Part shown: positions 41,501 through 54,800 of the stretch, piece after piece | How the letters are laid out: each line of letters starts with the position of its first letter | How positions within the stretch are numbered: the stretch's first letter is position 1 | Assembly: GCA_004519485.1 (NCBI GenBank) | Contig: CP038116.1 | Location: forward strand, 744,001-808,000 | Reading direction: 5' to 3' | Length of the DNA stretch: 64,000 nt | Origin: Nannochloropsis oceanica | Taxonomy: Eukaryota; Sar; Eustigmatophyceae; Eustigmatales; Monodopsidaceae | Program-made: the position numbers and the translations under genes | The notes under the pieces: model-generated | Database searches by the model: none | Told to the model about the DNA's origin: nothing | The model's input: only the letters and a program-made list of their open reading frames with translations

Positions 41501-44500
41501 CCCTTTCCTCATTCTCCTTCCCTTCCTCCCTCCTCCTTTCTTGGCTCCTTCAGGGGAAGTGGGCCAGCCCCCGATCCAGAACGAGACGGGCAAGGAAACC
41601 TACCTCGCCGACACACAGGCCTTCCACCTCGCCACTCTCCAGGTGCGCCCCCCTCCCTCCCTCCCTCCCTCCCTCCCTCTCTTCCTCTTTTTTTTTCTTT
41701 CTTTTTTCTCTTCCCCCCCACCTTACGAGCGACTACCCCCCTTTCTCTCCCCCCCTCCCTTGTCTAGGCCTTCGTGGGCACATTCGACTTCACGAATCAG
41801 TCTCTGCTGGCGGCCCTGCGCATGTTCCTGGCCGCCTTCCGACTTCCCAAGGAGGTGAGGGGCGGGGAGGGAGCGAGGGAGGGGCAGAAAATGAAAGAAA
41901 TTGGATCAAGATAAAGCAAAAATAAGGGCCAGACGCCAGCTCTGATGGCAGTCGGGGACCGCAGACGAGGCAGGGAGAGGAATCTCAGCGACAATCAACC
42001 CTCTAATCCCACTCGCACCGTCGTCCACCATCCCTCCCTCCGCTCCCTCCCTCCCTCTTTCCCCTCCTCCCTCCATCTCAGGCCCAGCAGATCGACCGTG
42101 TCCTACAGGCGTTCGCCACGGCCGTCTTCGAGCAATGTGCCGAGGGGGCCAAGGGCGGGGCAGCTGTGCTGGCTGGTGTGGACGTGGCTTACCTTCTCTC
42201 TTTTAGCGTCATCATGCTCAATACGGGTACGGCATGTTTTCTCCGTCCCTCCATCCGTCCCTCCTTCCCTCCCTCCTTCCCTCCCTTCTTTCTTTTCTTT
42301 TCCTTTTCCAACATAAGCTCCTCTCTGACCATATCGTTTTCTCCTCCCCCACTCCAGACCTGCACAACCCCAACATCCGGACGGACAAGCGGATGACGCA
42401 CATGGACTTCTACCGCAACAACAGGAACTACGGCAAGGACATCAGTCAGGTAGGGGGGGAGGGAGGGACGGAAGGAGGATGGAGGAGAGGTGATGTAGCT
42501 CAGGTTGTTGGTACTAAGCCTCTTAATACTTATTTGGTGTCTGCATTTTCTTTCGTTCCCTTCCTCCCTTCCTCCCTCCTTTCCTCTGCACCTTAACAGG
42601 GGAAAGAGCTGCCGCCCGAGTACTTGGAGGGCATCTACAAGGTACGTCTCTTATCTACCTCCCTCTCTCCCTCCCTCCCTCCCTCTCTCCTTCCCGCACC
42701 CGGAGTTGCCTCCACCCCGCGAAGACGACTCACCCTCCCTCCCACCCTCCCTCCCCTCGTCTCCGCAGTCCATCTTGGAGCACCCTATTCTCTCCTTCGA
42801 CGCCTCCCCCGAGGGCGCCATGACCGTGGACCGCTGGCGGGACCTGGTCAAGCAGGCCGAGACCGACGACGGCTACGGTCTCCTCGTCACACACACAGGT
42901 GCCGCGCCGAGGGAGGGCACGGCGGGGCAGCAGCAGCAGGTGCAGCATCAGCAGCAGCAGGTGCAGGTGGGGGCGTACGACAAGGAGGTGGTGCAGTGGC
43001 TATGGCGGCCCTTCCTGGCAGTGGCGGTCCAGGCCTTCGTGGGCTCCTTCAGCCAGCAGGGCGAGGAAGTCGGAGACGGCGAGGACGAGGGCCCGGGGGA
43101 AGGAGGCCAGGCCACGGACGGGAAGCACTCCCACCCTCCCTCCTATCCGTCTTCCCTCCCGCCCTCCCCTTCCCCTTCCCAGCCGCTCTCGCCCTACGGC
43201 ACGGCCTTCCTCCGGCAGTGCCTAGACCTGCTCCTGCTGCTGGCTAAGCTGACGGCGGCCCACTCCCTGCACCACGTCTTCGACACCCTCCTCTTCCTCC
43301 TCTGTGGCTTCACCGGCCTGTTGATGTCCCCTCCCTCCCGGCCCTCCTCCGACATGCCCTGGGACCTGCAGGACGAGGAGCTGGACACCCTAGTCGCCTA
43401 CACCAAAAAGGACATCGCCCTGAGCCTCAGAGTCCGCGATAAGGCAAGTGAAACGCAGCCCTCCCAGCCCTTCTTCCCCTCCTCCAAACTTTCCTCGCGC
43501 GTGCCACTTACAACAATGCCCCGGCTGAGATCTGCACTTGATTACGCTCTTTTGGATCCCTCGTCCCTCCCTCGCTCATCATCCCTTGCCTCCTTCCCTC
43601 CTCCCTCCCTCCCTCCCTCCCTCCCTTAGTTGTACGGCCGGCTGCTGTTCCGCTTCATCCACTCCCCGTCGGCCCAGATGGCCCTCGTGTCTGCCTTCGG
43701 CATCGCCCACAGGCTGCCCGAGGTGAGGCTGCGACATCAAGGAGGGAGGGAGGAAGGGAGGGAGGGAGCGAGGTTCTTGTCCCTCGTATTGTGTTTCCTC
43801 ACTTCTTTAACCTTCTTCTTTTTCTGCTCCCCTCGCCTTGCCCCCTTCTCTCCCTCCCCTTTCAGCACATCCGTGCCGGGTGGCAGCCGCTCCTCCTCCT
43901 GGTCTTCCGCCTCCGCGACATGCAGGTACTTGGACCCGAGGTGCTTCGGGAGAGCTGTGTGGGAGGGAGGGAGGGAGGGAGGGAGGGAGGGGCCCATCTT
44001 CTCTCCCCTGAAGGGAGGGCGGCTTTCACCGCTTCCCTTCGACAGCAGTGCCTCTACATCGTCCAGCAACAGCGAAAGGGCGGGGGTAAGTCGTCTTCCA
44101 CCTCTTCCTCTTCCACCCTCAACGACGAAGGAGAAGCGGAGGAAGGGAAGGAGGAGCCTGTGGCTGCGCTGCCGGTGCAGCGAGGCTTCTTGGGCGGCCT
44201 GTTGGTCTCGCTTTTCTCCACATCGGGAGGGAATGGGCGAGGCACGGAGGAGGAGCGACTGGACCGACTGGCGACCGACGCGCCGGAGATGGAGCCGTGG
44301 AATGGCGTGTATGGAGGGGAGGGAGGAAGTGGCAAGGGGGAAGGCAGGTGGGAGGGAGGGGTGGCGACTGTGCTCGAGGAGGTGGAAAGACAAAGACGAG
44401 GACGAGAACGAGGGAACGGAAGCGGGGAGGCGGAGGACTTAGTGATTGTGAGCGACGGCGACGGGCACTGCGAGGGTCCAGGCGTGGATCTGCCGCCCAG

Positions 44501-46818
44501 CATCAGTACCGCGGCCAACTCCTCCCGCCGCGCCCCCCCGCCATCCCCGCCCTCCTTTGTGTACATCAAGAGCCTGGACCACTGCCGGGCATTGGTGCGA
44601 AGCCACGTGGCCTCCTGCCGCGTGCACGAGCTTATCGCAGAATCTCGCTTCCTGGGCCAGGACGCCCTCCAGCACCTCCTGCAAACACTCATCGACCTCA
44701 TCCAGGCCTCCAGCCCTTCCTCCCTCCCGTCCTCCCCCCCTGCCTTACACGATGAGTACACCTCCCGTCTCCGGCAGCAGATCTATCTACCCCTACCCCT
44801 TTCCCCCGCCTCCCAGGCCTTTGCCGAAGTCCTGCTCGCCGAGTTGGCCCTTCGCAATCGAGATCGCATCTCGTCGCTTTGGCCCACCGTTTTGGCGCCG
44901 CACTACCAGACACGCCTCCAGACCTCCTCCTCCTCCCCTTCCTCCCCCCCTTCCTCTCCCCCGCCCTCCCTTGGCTTGGAGAAGGTGGTGACAGGGCTGT
45001 TGCGGCTTTGTATCCGCCTTTTCAGCCACGACCACTTGGCGGACAGCATGGCCCATGCCCTCACCTGGCTTCTCCCTCCCTCCCTCCCTCCTCCCTCCTC
45101 CTCGACCGCCCGTCTCTTCGCCCCTCTCCTGGCCGGGGGGCTCTCGCGCTTGGTGGCTGTGAATCTACCTTCCCTCCCTTCCTCGCTCTCCCTCCAGGGG
45201 TGGGCGGACCTCTTTCTCTGCATTCAGTTCTGCGCCCCGCTGGGAGGGGAGGCCACGGGAAGGGCCTTCGAGGCGTTATGCTTCCTACTGCATGAGCCAC
45301 AACTCAAGGTACACACTTCCTCCCATCTTTCCTTCCGTTCTCCTGTTTCTCCTCTCCTCATTCTTCTCGTTATGAAATCATCTCACGTCCTTCTCTCCCT
45401 CCCTCTTTCCCTCCTAGGGCTGCGTTCCCGTGACCTGCACCCAAACCATCCTCTCTTTCGTCCTCCCGCCCCTCGAGGAAGAGAAGGGGAGAGAAGGCAG
45501 TTTGCTGCAGGGAAGCAATGACTCGCTGGCCCGCGCCGCCTTGGACCTGCTGATGGTGCTGCACGCGCACCTGGACGTGATGGTGGCCGGGAAGGGCGAG
45601 GGCGAGGGCGGGAGGGGGGAAGGGGCACAAAGGCAGGAGGGGGTCGTGAACTGGATGACGATACTGGACGCGCTGGCCAAGGCGGCGGAGGACAGGCGCT
45701 TGTCGGTGAGGGGCCACGCCATCCTCCTCCTGACCGAAGCCCTGCTCGACCGGCAGAGCCAGCAGGTGGGTGCGGCCAGTTTGGCACGGTTGCTGCTGGA
45801 CGTGCTCTTCCCCCTCGTCCGCCTCATCCATGCCACCCCTGCCGCGGAGACCTTGCCGACGTACCCGCCGCCCATTCTCGCTGACGCTGCTGGTAAAGGA
45901 GACAGAAGTGGCAGCAGCAGCAGCAACAGCAGCAGCAGCAACAGCAACAGCAGCAGCACTGGTACCCCTCCACGCCGAGTTGGTGATCGAGGCGGCCTTC
46001 CGGGACCTTCCGCGTCTTCTTCTCCCGCGCAACAGAAACACGAGCAAGAGCAGCAGCAACAGCAACAACACCTCCCACCTCCAGCCACGGCGCTCAAGGT
46101 GAAAGAGCTGGCCCTGTCCATGCTCTGCTCCACGTTCCTCTCCCATCTCCGGCCCCTCCTCTCTCTCCCCTCCTTCCACGAGCTCTGGCTGCAGCTTCTA
46201 GACGTCTTCGGCCCCTTCCTCTCCCTTCCCGTACTCACTTCCCCCACCCTCCCACCCTCTCCCTACCTCGAGCTGCTTCCGCTGCAAGAACACGCGTTGG
46301 AGAAGCTCAAGAACCTGCTGCTGGTCATGTCGGCAGCTGGCGCATTCGAGGAGGGCGAGGAGACCATTGGCCGAGAGCTCTGGGACTTGACATGGGCCGT
46401 AGCGATCGAGCGGTTCACCTTCTGTCCAGGGCTGAGGGAGGAATTGTTCGGAGGGGTGGTAGAGGAGGAGCAGGGAGGGAGGGTAGTCGAGGGGGTGGTG
46501 GTGCCGCAGGAGGAGCTGGAGCCCACGCCGACAGCGGTGGAGGAAGGTGGAAAGGTGGTGGGAGGAGAGTCGAGGGCAGGAGAAGGAGACGGAGAGATGA
46601 AAGAAGCGAAGGACGTCGCCGCCTTGTATCCGACGCCGGGGGATGTGGTTGGTAAAGACGCCGCTCTGTTTGTGCAGGAGGCTCCTCAGCACCACGAGCA
46701 CCACGAGCAGCAGCAGCAGCAGCAGCAACACCAGTGGCAACAGGAGGAAGGGGGACCTCCTCGCCCAATCCCAGAGGGGACGATGTCGGCGACCCGGAGC
46801 AGGGCCATGCTTGTCTAG
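38559..46818 (+). CDS. GBF1/GEA/GNOM-type large Arf guanine-nucleotide exchange factor
   Basis: This is a very long gene with domains in the order of large Arf GEFs. The chosen ATG (MPRPRQQHRDP) sits right before the DCB domain: VLGRTVLAEVAGLLALLRRN, VVKMRIIELLAEALEDPG, and VWEVVQTCFVNRNEVAHS. The HUS region follows with HLKMQFEVMFTNIFLRLLL and the HUS box FYNYDCDTQRTDVLESLV (about 40490). The Sec7 domain spans about 41540-42650: NETGKETYLADTQAFHLATL, AFVGTFDFTNQSLLAALRMF, FRLPKEAQQIDR with the glutamic finger, FSVIMLNTDLHNPNIRTDKR, and FYRNNRNYGKDIS. HDS helical regions follow to 46818, with acidic and poly-Gln inserts. The Sec7 chemistry looks intact. The protein should load GTP on Arf1-class GTPases at the ER-Golgi interface. 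Family assignment to GBF rather than BIG rests on the HUS and Sec7 wording. Exon borders in the HDS part are approximate, and the start may be upstream. Confidence 0.9.
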
Positions 46819-48197
46819 AAGCAGGTAGTGGGTGAAAGAGACTCCCAACAAAGTAGTAAGGTAAGATCGAATGTCATTGGAATCAATGTTATGAATTTAC
46901 CAAAAAAAATGGAGCAAATGTGTCGAGAGTAGAATAACGCCAATATAATGTAGTGAGGAGGCCGAATGAATCAGTAAGAAGGTAGAAAAGGGGGAGTCAA
47001 TTTGAGAAGAAGGAAGAATGAGAAAGATGAGCTAAGGGAGACAGTTGTGCGAGCGTGCTTCGTGTCTCTGTGTGCTTACTTCCTTTTTTTTATTCGTCCT
47101 GTCTCGAGATTCGTCGGTGACAATATCCAGAGGTAAGAGGAAAGAGTCAGGCACTAACAATGAAGACCAAGAATCAGGGTAGAGAAAGGCCGACTGGCGT
47201 GAAATGTGACAGTCCATGAAAAGAAAGTGAAAGGGTGGCAAGTTCGAGTGTTGATTATGACCAGAATCGGTTGAACGGCAGAATATGCTTTCAGATCTCC
47301 ATTCTAACCTTGTTCTGTCCTCGATCAAATGCTTTATTTCACCTGCCATCATCTCCTCCTTGTCTCTCTTTATCTGCTGGTGCTGGAAATCGAACCTGTC
47401 TCTTCAATATTCTACTTCTTCTCACTTCGCATGATTCATCTCATCCATCCTTATCGTCTCTCCTCCTAGCATCGCGTCGACTGCCCTCCTATCCCTCTCT
47501 CCCTCCTTCTTTCCACACCTCGTCTTCGCAAAGGAAGGCGAGGTGGGAAGGGTCGAGGATCAGAGAAAATACTTATTACATGCGTATCTACCTTGCTCTT
47601 CTATTCCGTCAAGACTGCTGGCCTGCGAAATGTGAAACATCAAAATCACTTATTCTGTACATCATTTTACCCATGCCACTCTCTGTCGCCTCTCTCGATG
47701 GACGGGAGTGCTTGCTTTTGGGCGAATGTCCCGTCTTCCTCTCCTCTGTAGCCCTTTCCCACTCCCTCTCTCTGTCGCGCGCGAGTCTATTCTTCACACA
47801 TGTTTTGCTCTCTATTTCTTATTCTCTTTCTTGTTCGCTTCTCCTCTCCACTCGCCTTTACTTCTTATTCACTGTATGTGTGCAGCTATACTGCCTTATA
47901 AATCTCGAGCCAAGAGCATCATTTCCACCCACACACTTCGTAACCTGACCTTATGTCACATATATGATAAATGCATTTCACTCCTCTCTCCCTCTCCTTT
48001 GGTCTCTCACCGAAACAAAGACCCTATCCCCCATGAGTTCAAATGCAGATCACCACATCATCCTCTTGTCATTCTCCCATTATTTAGACTTGTAACAGCT
48101 CTCTTCCTCATTTTCTACCATCCCTTCGCCAAAAATATCAGGATTATGCCTCCCGCCTCCCTTCCATTTCTCCCTCCCTCCCGCCTTACTCATTTTA
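46819..48197. other. convergent intergenic region, nothing recognised
   Basis: 1.4 kb between the stops of the Arf GEF (plus) and the monooxygenase (minus). Composition is balanced to AT-rich. A 237-codon open frame at 47235-47948 is rich in Ser/Leu/Phe/Tyr from pyrimidine-rich sequence and shows no domain; I treat it as chance. Confidence 0.55.
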
Positions 48198-50679
48198 TCA
48201 TATAGCGGCAACTGCGCTCCTGGGCGTGGTCTCATTCGAAGCCTCGAGCCTCTTCCTCGTGCTCCTCACATTCACCTCATCCTCCGACTCTTCGTCCGAA
48301 ATCTCCGTCTCCATCGCCACTTTCCTCCCCCCCTTCCTCCCGCCCACGTTCGGTAACACCAGAGGGTTGGAGCTGGTGAGGTCCCCCTTGGCTGTGCCGA
48401 TGTCGTTGGCGAGGGTAAGGCTGCTGTTACTGCAGCAGCTGCTCTCGCTGCCCGTCTCGGACTGGTTGCGATTCAAGCCCACCATCCGCACGTGGTCCCA
48501 CATCCCCCCTGCCCATTCCTCCTTCGCTCCCTCCCGGCCTGCCTTGGCCGTGGCAGCGGTCAAGACGGTAGCCTTGCCGATTTCATAGGAGGCAACGTCG
48601 CGCTTGAGGGCGTAGGGCTCGTCCAGCGAGAGGTCATTGCCCAGCACTCGGTCTCCGTAGAAGACGCGGGTGCCATACATGAAGCGGTAGTACAAATGTA
48701 CGCCTGGAAAGGGGAGGGGGAGGGAAGAAGGGGAATGACGAAAAGAAAAAGGAGGGTCATTCAATGTGTAGAGGAGGCTTCACATGGAAACAGTGGAGAA
48801 GGAGAAGGAGAAAGAGAAAGGGCGCGGGGGCTGGTTCACGTCCAAACACTTAACCTACCAAGCATGCGGAAACGCCACCACACGGTAGGGTACACCTCCG
48901 GCACGGCCGAGGCCGTCATGAGTAAAATATCCAAGTGATTCACATTCTTGTTTTTGGGAACAATGATTTTCTGCTTTGCCGCCGCGCTAGCCGTGTGCCA
49001 CTGCTTGAAGCCCTTCGACCCGCCCGTCTTCCCCGCCTGGTGCCAGAAATGGCGGGCCGTCAAATGGGAAGTCAGAGGCGTACTCCCCGTCGAGTCCAGC
49101 AAATCCTCTCCAAACAAAAAGAGATGCCCAAGTTTTTCCCCCTGGATGACCGACGACCCCAGCAGGGGCCCCTCGTCTCGCAGGCCCAGATTCGGATTAT
49201 GTTGCGGCCGGTTGTAACCCGTGCCCAGGAGCAGCGCGTCTACCCCCTCAATCACCGAGCCGTCGGACAGGTGGAGGTTACCATGAGCGACTTTAACGAC
49301 TTCCACGCCGGCACGGCGGTCGATGCGGGCGGCGTTCTTGAGCAGGTATCGGCGGCCAGGAATGTACTGGGAGCTTGTCAGGTCCATGGCATGGTTGGGG
49401 AGCCAGTGGAGGAGGCCGAAGGACCAGAAGGTGGCTTGCACAAGCAAATTCATCACGTAGTTGATAAAACCGTTGGCGGCCTGGCCGAAGACGAGCTGGA
49501 AGAAGGTCAGGAGAACCAGGTCGGCGTAGTCGTAACTGGGGTCAAGAAGGAGGGAGGGAGGGAGGGAGGGAGGGAGGGAGAGAGGGAGGGAGTGTTGGTT
49601 TGATGAAGAAGACTGAAAGGATGGGAAAGAATTAAGAAGGAGATCATCCGCACAAACAGCTATAAAACACCAGGTATGCGAATCTATGCTTTGAAAGAGG
49701 AAATACATAGACCTCTCCTACCTCCCACATTCCCTTTTTTCTCTTCATCCCAAACGACAAAAACGTACCCGCCGAAGTGTTTGGGCGACCGCAGCAGCCA
49801 GTAGGTACGCGCCTTGTCAGCGGCCTGTCCCTCATTTACCCTCAGTGCATTGATCACCAGGTCGAGCGCCGAGGCTCCTGCCCCCACCACCGCCACGTTC
49901 TTTCCCTTGAGCGCATCCCAGTCGTGGACCTGGGAAGAGTGGACCATGGGCACGCTCCCATCCGAGGGGATCTCGGGCAGGTAGGCCGTGGAGTGCTTGC
50001 CCGTGCATAGAATAAGCCTTTTGGCCTTCAACGTCCGCTCTACCACGTTCTTTTCCCGACTATCACTACTGCTGCTGCTGCTACTGCTGCTATTCCTGTA
50101 GCCCACACTTCTGTCACTGCTCTCCCCCTCCCCCTCTTCTAGCGTCTGGTTGACCTGGAGGGTCCACATACCCTTCTCGCCCTGTCCGTCGGCCTCGTCC
50201 TTGTCAAAAGTCTGGTCGGCCAGCTCGGTCTGCAAACGAATGAACGGTGCAATGCCCGCCACACGGACGTACTCCTCCATCATGTGACACACGTCCAGCG
50301 CGGTCCACACCTTCCGCTTGGTCGTGAAGCCATTCAGACAAAAATCGGCTGGGTCGTTCTGCAGCGTCTGCCAGGCAGGCAAGTCCACCCACAGGCCACC
50401 AATGTACGGCTTGCGTTCCAAGATAATGACGCGCTTGTAGCCTTGCTTCACTGCCTCGGCCAGCAGGGAGATTCCCGCCAGGCCGGCTCCGATGATGACG
50501 GCATCATAGGGGAGGCTGTCATCATTCAGGCTCTGTTGGTTAGGTGTGGTGGACGAGTGGGGAAGGAGGGAATATGTGAGAGGGGTACATACGAAGGAAA
50601 GGGGGAAATAGTCAGTCAATGCACAAAACCCACGTCTCAATCGTCCCTGGCACCCACAGATTTCTTGCACAAGAGTCAT
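48198..50679 (-). CDS. flavin-dependent monooxygenase (FMO/BVMO-like)
   Basis: The minus-strand reading gives an N-terminal dinucleotide fold, YDAVIIGAGLAGISLLAEAV (GxGxxG, FAD), ending in VIILERKPYIGGLW. Then come AWQTLQNDPADFCLNGF, an acidic and poly-Ser insert, AKRLILCTGKHSTAYLPEI, and the second Rossmann motif GKNVAVVGAGASALDLV for NADPH. LLRSPKHFGG joins across an intron (split Gly codon) to YDYADLVLLTFFQLVFG. The C-terminal half holds GVDALLLGTGYN, HLFLFGEDLL and YPTVWWRFRML, and the last exon starts near GVHLYYRFMYGTRVFYGD. The FMO linker motif F-x-G-x3-H is degenerate here (VHSSQVHDWD), so oxygenation chemistry is likely but the subclass is unclear. The last 90 residues are a polar tail without features. 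The exon carrying the start is uncertain: the frame opens at 50679, and the acceptor near 50535 before SLNDDSLP is well supported. Confidence 0.8.
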
Positions 50680-51886
50680 CCACAGCTGTTTAAAATCCTA
50701 GTTGTGCAGCCACGTAGGGTATTCAGACGCGGCAAGGCGCCGATTGCAGACCCTTGGCAGCGTTCTGGCCAGGCCGAGGCCCCGGCCCATGTGAGCTTCA
50801 AGGAGGCAGGACCTCCGCACGACGGCTCACGGCACCCACTAAAAAGCATCATATTCTGCATGACGATGGACGTATGCTTTTACCTCTACTTAGTAAGCCC
50901 ACAAAGTGACAAGTCCATAGTAGTCGATTTGCTCTTTCTTTCTCCCTCCAAACCAACCACCATGTCATAAACACGCACACACATACCTCTGCCTCGTTCT
51001 GCACGCGCTTCTCCGTCGCAGTCTGACACATGCCTCCACCTGACCGCTTTACCGGTGTGTGATCTTGCTTGTTAAATAAACGATATATCGAGTACGAATT
51101 CCTGTGTGTGTTTGTGTGTGAGAAGGCGGGGAGGCGCGCGAGAAGGACTTGGTTGAGAGGCGGCTCGGAGCACGTGCGGGCCATATGTGTCTGGGATCGA
51201 ATGGTTTTGGGTTGGCAGATTGATGCTTTGGGGGGGGGGGGGATGTACTATGCGCACGTCTAGTTACATCTCATGCCCTTAATCCAGCAGTACTGGTGCC
51301 TCGGCAAGAGGAACAGGTGCACATATGGAACCACGAAGCTTCATTTCCAGTACAACCTGGAGACAACCCGCACTCAGGGTGGTCAAAATAGGGGCACAGG
51401 GGAAGCAAACCCGTATATATCATAAAATCATTGCTAATATGCTGCCTAAGAGATATTGGTAGTGTCATGGGCGTTTGTCCATCACTCTTCGAATAAAGTG
51501 CGTTTGGGCAATGTAGTGCCTCCCGGGGGAACAAGCAAGCAAGTGGCGTCCCTGCTGCAGCTCTGTGGCGAACGGCAAGCCCGAGAGAGACATGAAGCGA
51601 GCGAGGGCTTGATCACCTCTTACAGAGCAAGCTCGCCGTCTTCTCTCATTTATTCACGAAGTTGTGATGTCTCAACCAACACTCAACATGTATAAACAGG
51701 CGACACACCAAGATCAGCGGAAGCAGGGCGACACTGGACCGCAAGGCACTCGAGGCAGCGAGCCTCATTTTCCGCCTCCCACTCCCCCTCCTCGCGGCGT
51801 TGTTCTTCACTTGCTTCGCGCCGCACATACACATCTACATCACCAGAGAGGGTTAGGGTTAGGGTTAGGATCTTCCACGTGCAGCC
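50680..51886. promoter_or_regulatory. divergent intergenic region, monooxygenase / HIRA
   Basis: 1.2 kb with both promoters. It contains a G-run of 11 at 51232 and a short interstitial telomere-like run at 51850-51869, only about 18 bp before the HIRA ATG. I recognise no gene here. Confidence 0.5.
51850..51869 (+). repeat. interstitial telomere-like repeat, three TTAGGG-type units
   Basis: GGGTTAGGGTTAGGGTTAGG lies in the 5' UTR or core promoter of the HIRA gene. Three units could be chance, a double-strand-break repair scar, or a telobox-like binding site. Confidence 0.8.
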
Positions 51887-54800
51887 ATGCTCATCGACAA
51901 GGTGCCATGGGTAGTTCACATGCTCGGGAGGAGCCAGGTACGTGTTGCATCTGCTTTTGAGTCAGAAGGATTGGGGGGGAAAAGATGGGAGGGGGTGGTT
52001 GGTTGCTCCGCGCATGCTTCGACCTCCCTCTTCCGTGCGACCTATGCCTCCCCCGTTTACCTCGTTGTGGATTTGCTTAAATACATTTAACCACACACCA
52101 TAATGTTGTTGTTATGCCTGTATTCAGCCTGGAATCCAATCTCTTTACCTCGTTACATCTCCACCCGCCCTCCCTGCCTCCTTATTTCATTCCTCTAATC
52201 GTAAAAGTGGTTGTTTCTTGTTTCTTGGACCCGCATAATATTGATTCATTCTTAATGATTCCATGAGTAGATTCGCCTTCCTTCATCTGAAATCAAAGAT
52301 CCTTTCTCTTCTTTCTTTCTCCCCTTCTTTTCTCTCCAGGGACGGCGGGGAAAAGCGCCCATCTACTCCATCGACTTCCACCCAGACGGCTCGCGCTTTG
52401 CCACGGGGGGAGGAGATTACAAGGTAAGGCGTTTAATACTTTGTTATGGTGGCATTGAGGGGCTCGGGAAAGGAATGAACAGAGACGTTGGTTGGATTGG
52501 AGGGGAAATGGGAGGCACTGCTGTCTCAAGCGTGACCCTGCAAGGCCTCCTCTCACTTGTTCTCCCTCGCCCTTGCGACCGTCCGTTCTGTGTTAGCTCG
52601 ACCATGTTGTCGCCACCTACTTTCACTGATGTCTCCCGTCTCTTTTTGCTGTCCATGATTTCCATTAAGGCCCGCATCTGGTCGACCAAGTCCTTGCTGC
52701 AAGCCATCTCGGGTGCTTCCTCCTCCGAGGAGGAAGACGAGGAGGAGGAGGAGGAGGAAGGAGGACTGGGTAAGAAAGGCAGCGGTAGTGACAGTGATTC
52801 TTCCTCGTTGTCGTCGTCGTCGTCGTCAGACAGCGATGAGGACGAGGACGACGACGACGAGGAGGAGGAGGAGGGGAATGAAGCAGCCGAAGTCGACCTC
52901 ATCTCTTCATCCTCCTCTTCCTCCTCCTCGAGTAGTGAGGATGAGGACCAAGAGGGGGGAGAGGAGGGGGAGGGGGAGACAGGGGAGAAAAGAGGCGCAG
53001 AGAATAGCAAGAAAAAAAAGAAGCGGAAGGAGAAGGAGAAGAGAAAGAAGGAGAAGGAGAAGAAGAAGATGATGATGATGATAAAGAAGAAGAAGAAGAA
53101 GAAGGAGAAGAAGGAGAAGAATGCCGCAGCGGTTCTTGCGGAGGCGACAAGCACGCCAGCAACAGCAGCAGAGTCAGGAAAAGGAGCTGTAGGAGGAGGA
53201 CGAGTGTCGGGCGTGCCCCAGTCATCGGCCGGAATGGCTGCATGCATGGGAGGGTCAGGAGGCGCATCAGCCAAGGTGAGGAGGAATAGGTCGGGGCATG
53301 ATGATTAGGCCGCGCGAGGGCATGATGATTAGGTCGTTGGGACACGATTAGGTCCTGAGAGCATGATGGTTGGGCCGCAAGGGCATGATGATAAGGTCGT
53401 AAGGGCACTACAATCAGGTCGTATAATGATCAGGTCATCGTCAGAACCCACAGGGGGGCATTGTCCAACCTTTGTGTGTGCATCTGTCTCCCCGTCATTC
53501 CTTTCACACCAGGGGCAAGTGTCGTGATCCTGATTCTCATCTCACTCCCCTTCCCTCCCTCTTATCCTCTCCTTCCAGCCTGCTCCTCCTGCAGACCCGC
53601 GACAGCTGGCCATCCTCTCCTCCCACACCGCTCCTGTGAACAGCGTGCGGTGGAGCCATAAAGGACGCTTCCTCGCCTCTGCCTCCGACGGTATGCTCCT
53701 CTTACCCTCCCTCCCTCTCTCCTTCTCTCTCCTCCTCCTCGCTCGGCTCAGCCTCCTTTTCATTCCCCTCCCTTCCTCCCTCCCTCCCTAGACTATTTCG
53801 TCTTCATCTGGGAGCAAAGCCTATCAGCCACAAGTGTTCCCTTTGGAGAAGAGTCAGCACAAGGCGAGAACGCCGAGTACTGGAACCAGGTTGGCACCTT
53901 TCCTCCCTCCCCTCCTCCTTCCCTCCCTCCCTCCCACCCTCATGCTCAATTTTGGCCTTTCTTCTCCCCCCCCTCCCCCCCTCCCTCCAGACCTTGAACT
54001 GCGTGGGTCACACACTCCCCGTGGTAGACATTGCCTGGGTTTCGGACGACTCCCTCCTCGCCTCGGCCAGGTAGGACCCCACCTCCTTCCCTACCTCCCC
54101 TCCTTCACCTCCCTCCTCCTATCCGCCGTGTCCGACCACCAAAGGCAGATGAAAGCGGCAAGAAACAGCGTCTCCCTCCCTCCCTCCCTCCCTCCCTCCC
54201 TCCCTCCCTCTTCCCCTCAGCCTGGACACCACCATCAACATATGGGCTATCGCGGCGGGTCTGGCGCAGGGCAAGCGATCCCTCAGCCCCCTCGTGCGCT
54301 TGGAGGGACACCAGTCCCTCGTCAAGGGCCTCTGTTGGGATCCCGTCGGCAAGTACCTCGCCTCCTCCAGCCAAGATCAGACTCTGGTACGTCCTCGTCC
54401 GCCTGTCCATCCCCCGTGGCCTTGATGTCCACGCTTGTCTGCCTCACCTCCTTGCTTTTCCTCTGTCCACTCCTCCCTCCTTCCCTCCCTCTCCCCCTCC
54501 CCGTCCTTCTTCTTCAGCTCGTCTGGCGCACCTCTGACTGGGGCCTCGAGGCGCGTATCACAGCGCCCTTCGCGGATACCGGCAAGCAGGCATGTACTCC
54601 CTCCCTCCCTCTCTCCCTGCTTTCAATCTTTTGGCTTCGCGCCATTCCTTCCCCTCCTCACCCTCCTCCCTGTCCTCCCTTTCTTCCTCAGGAAACGCTC
54701 TTCCGACGCATTTCCTGGTCTCCGGATGGAGGCACTATCTGCGCCACCAACGCCTCCAAGGGAGGACGGTATGTCCATGAATCTTCCTTCCCTCCCTCCT

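Noticed and set aside
47235-47948. 237-codon plus-strand open frame in the Arf GEF/monooxygenase interval
   Set aside because: Composition reflects pyrimidine-rich DNA; no domain, no splice partners, and it lies between two convergent 3' ends.
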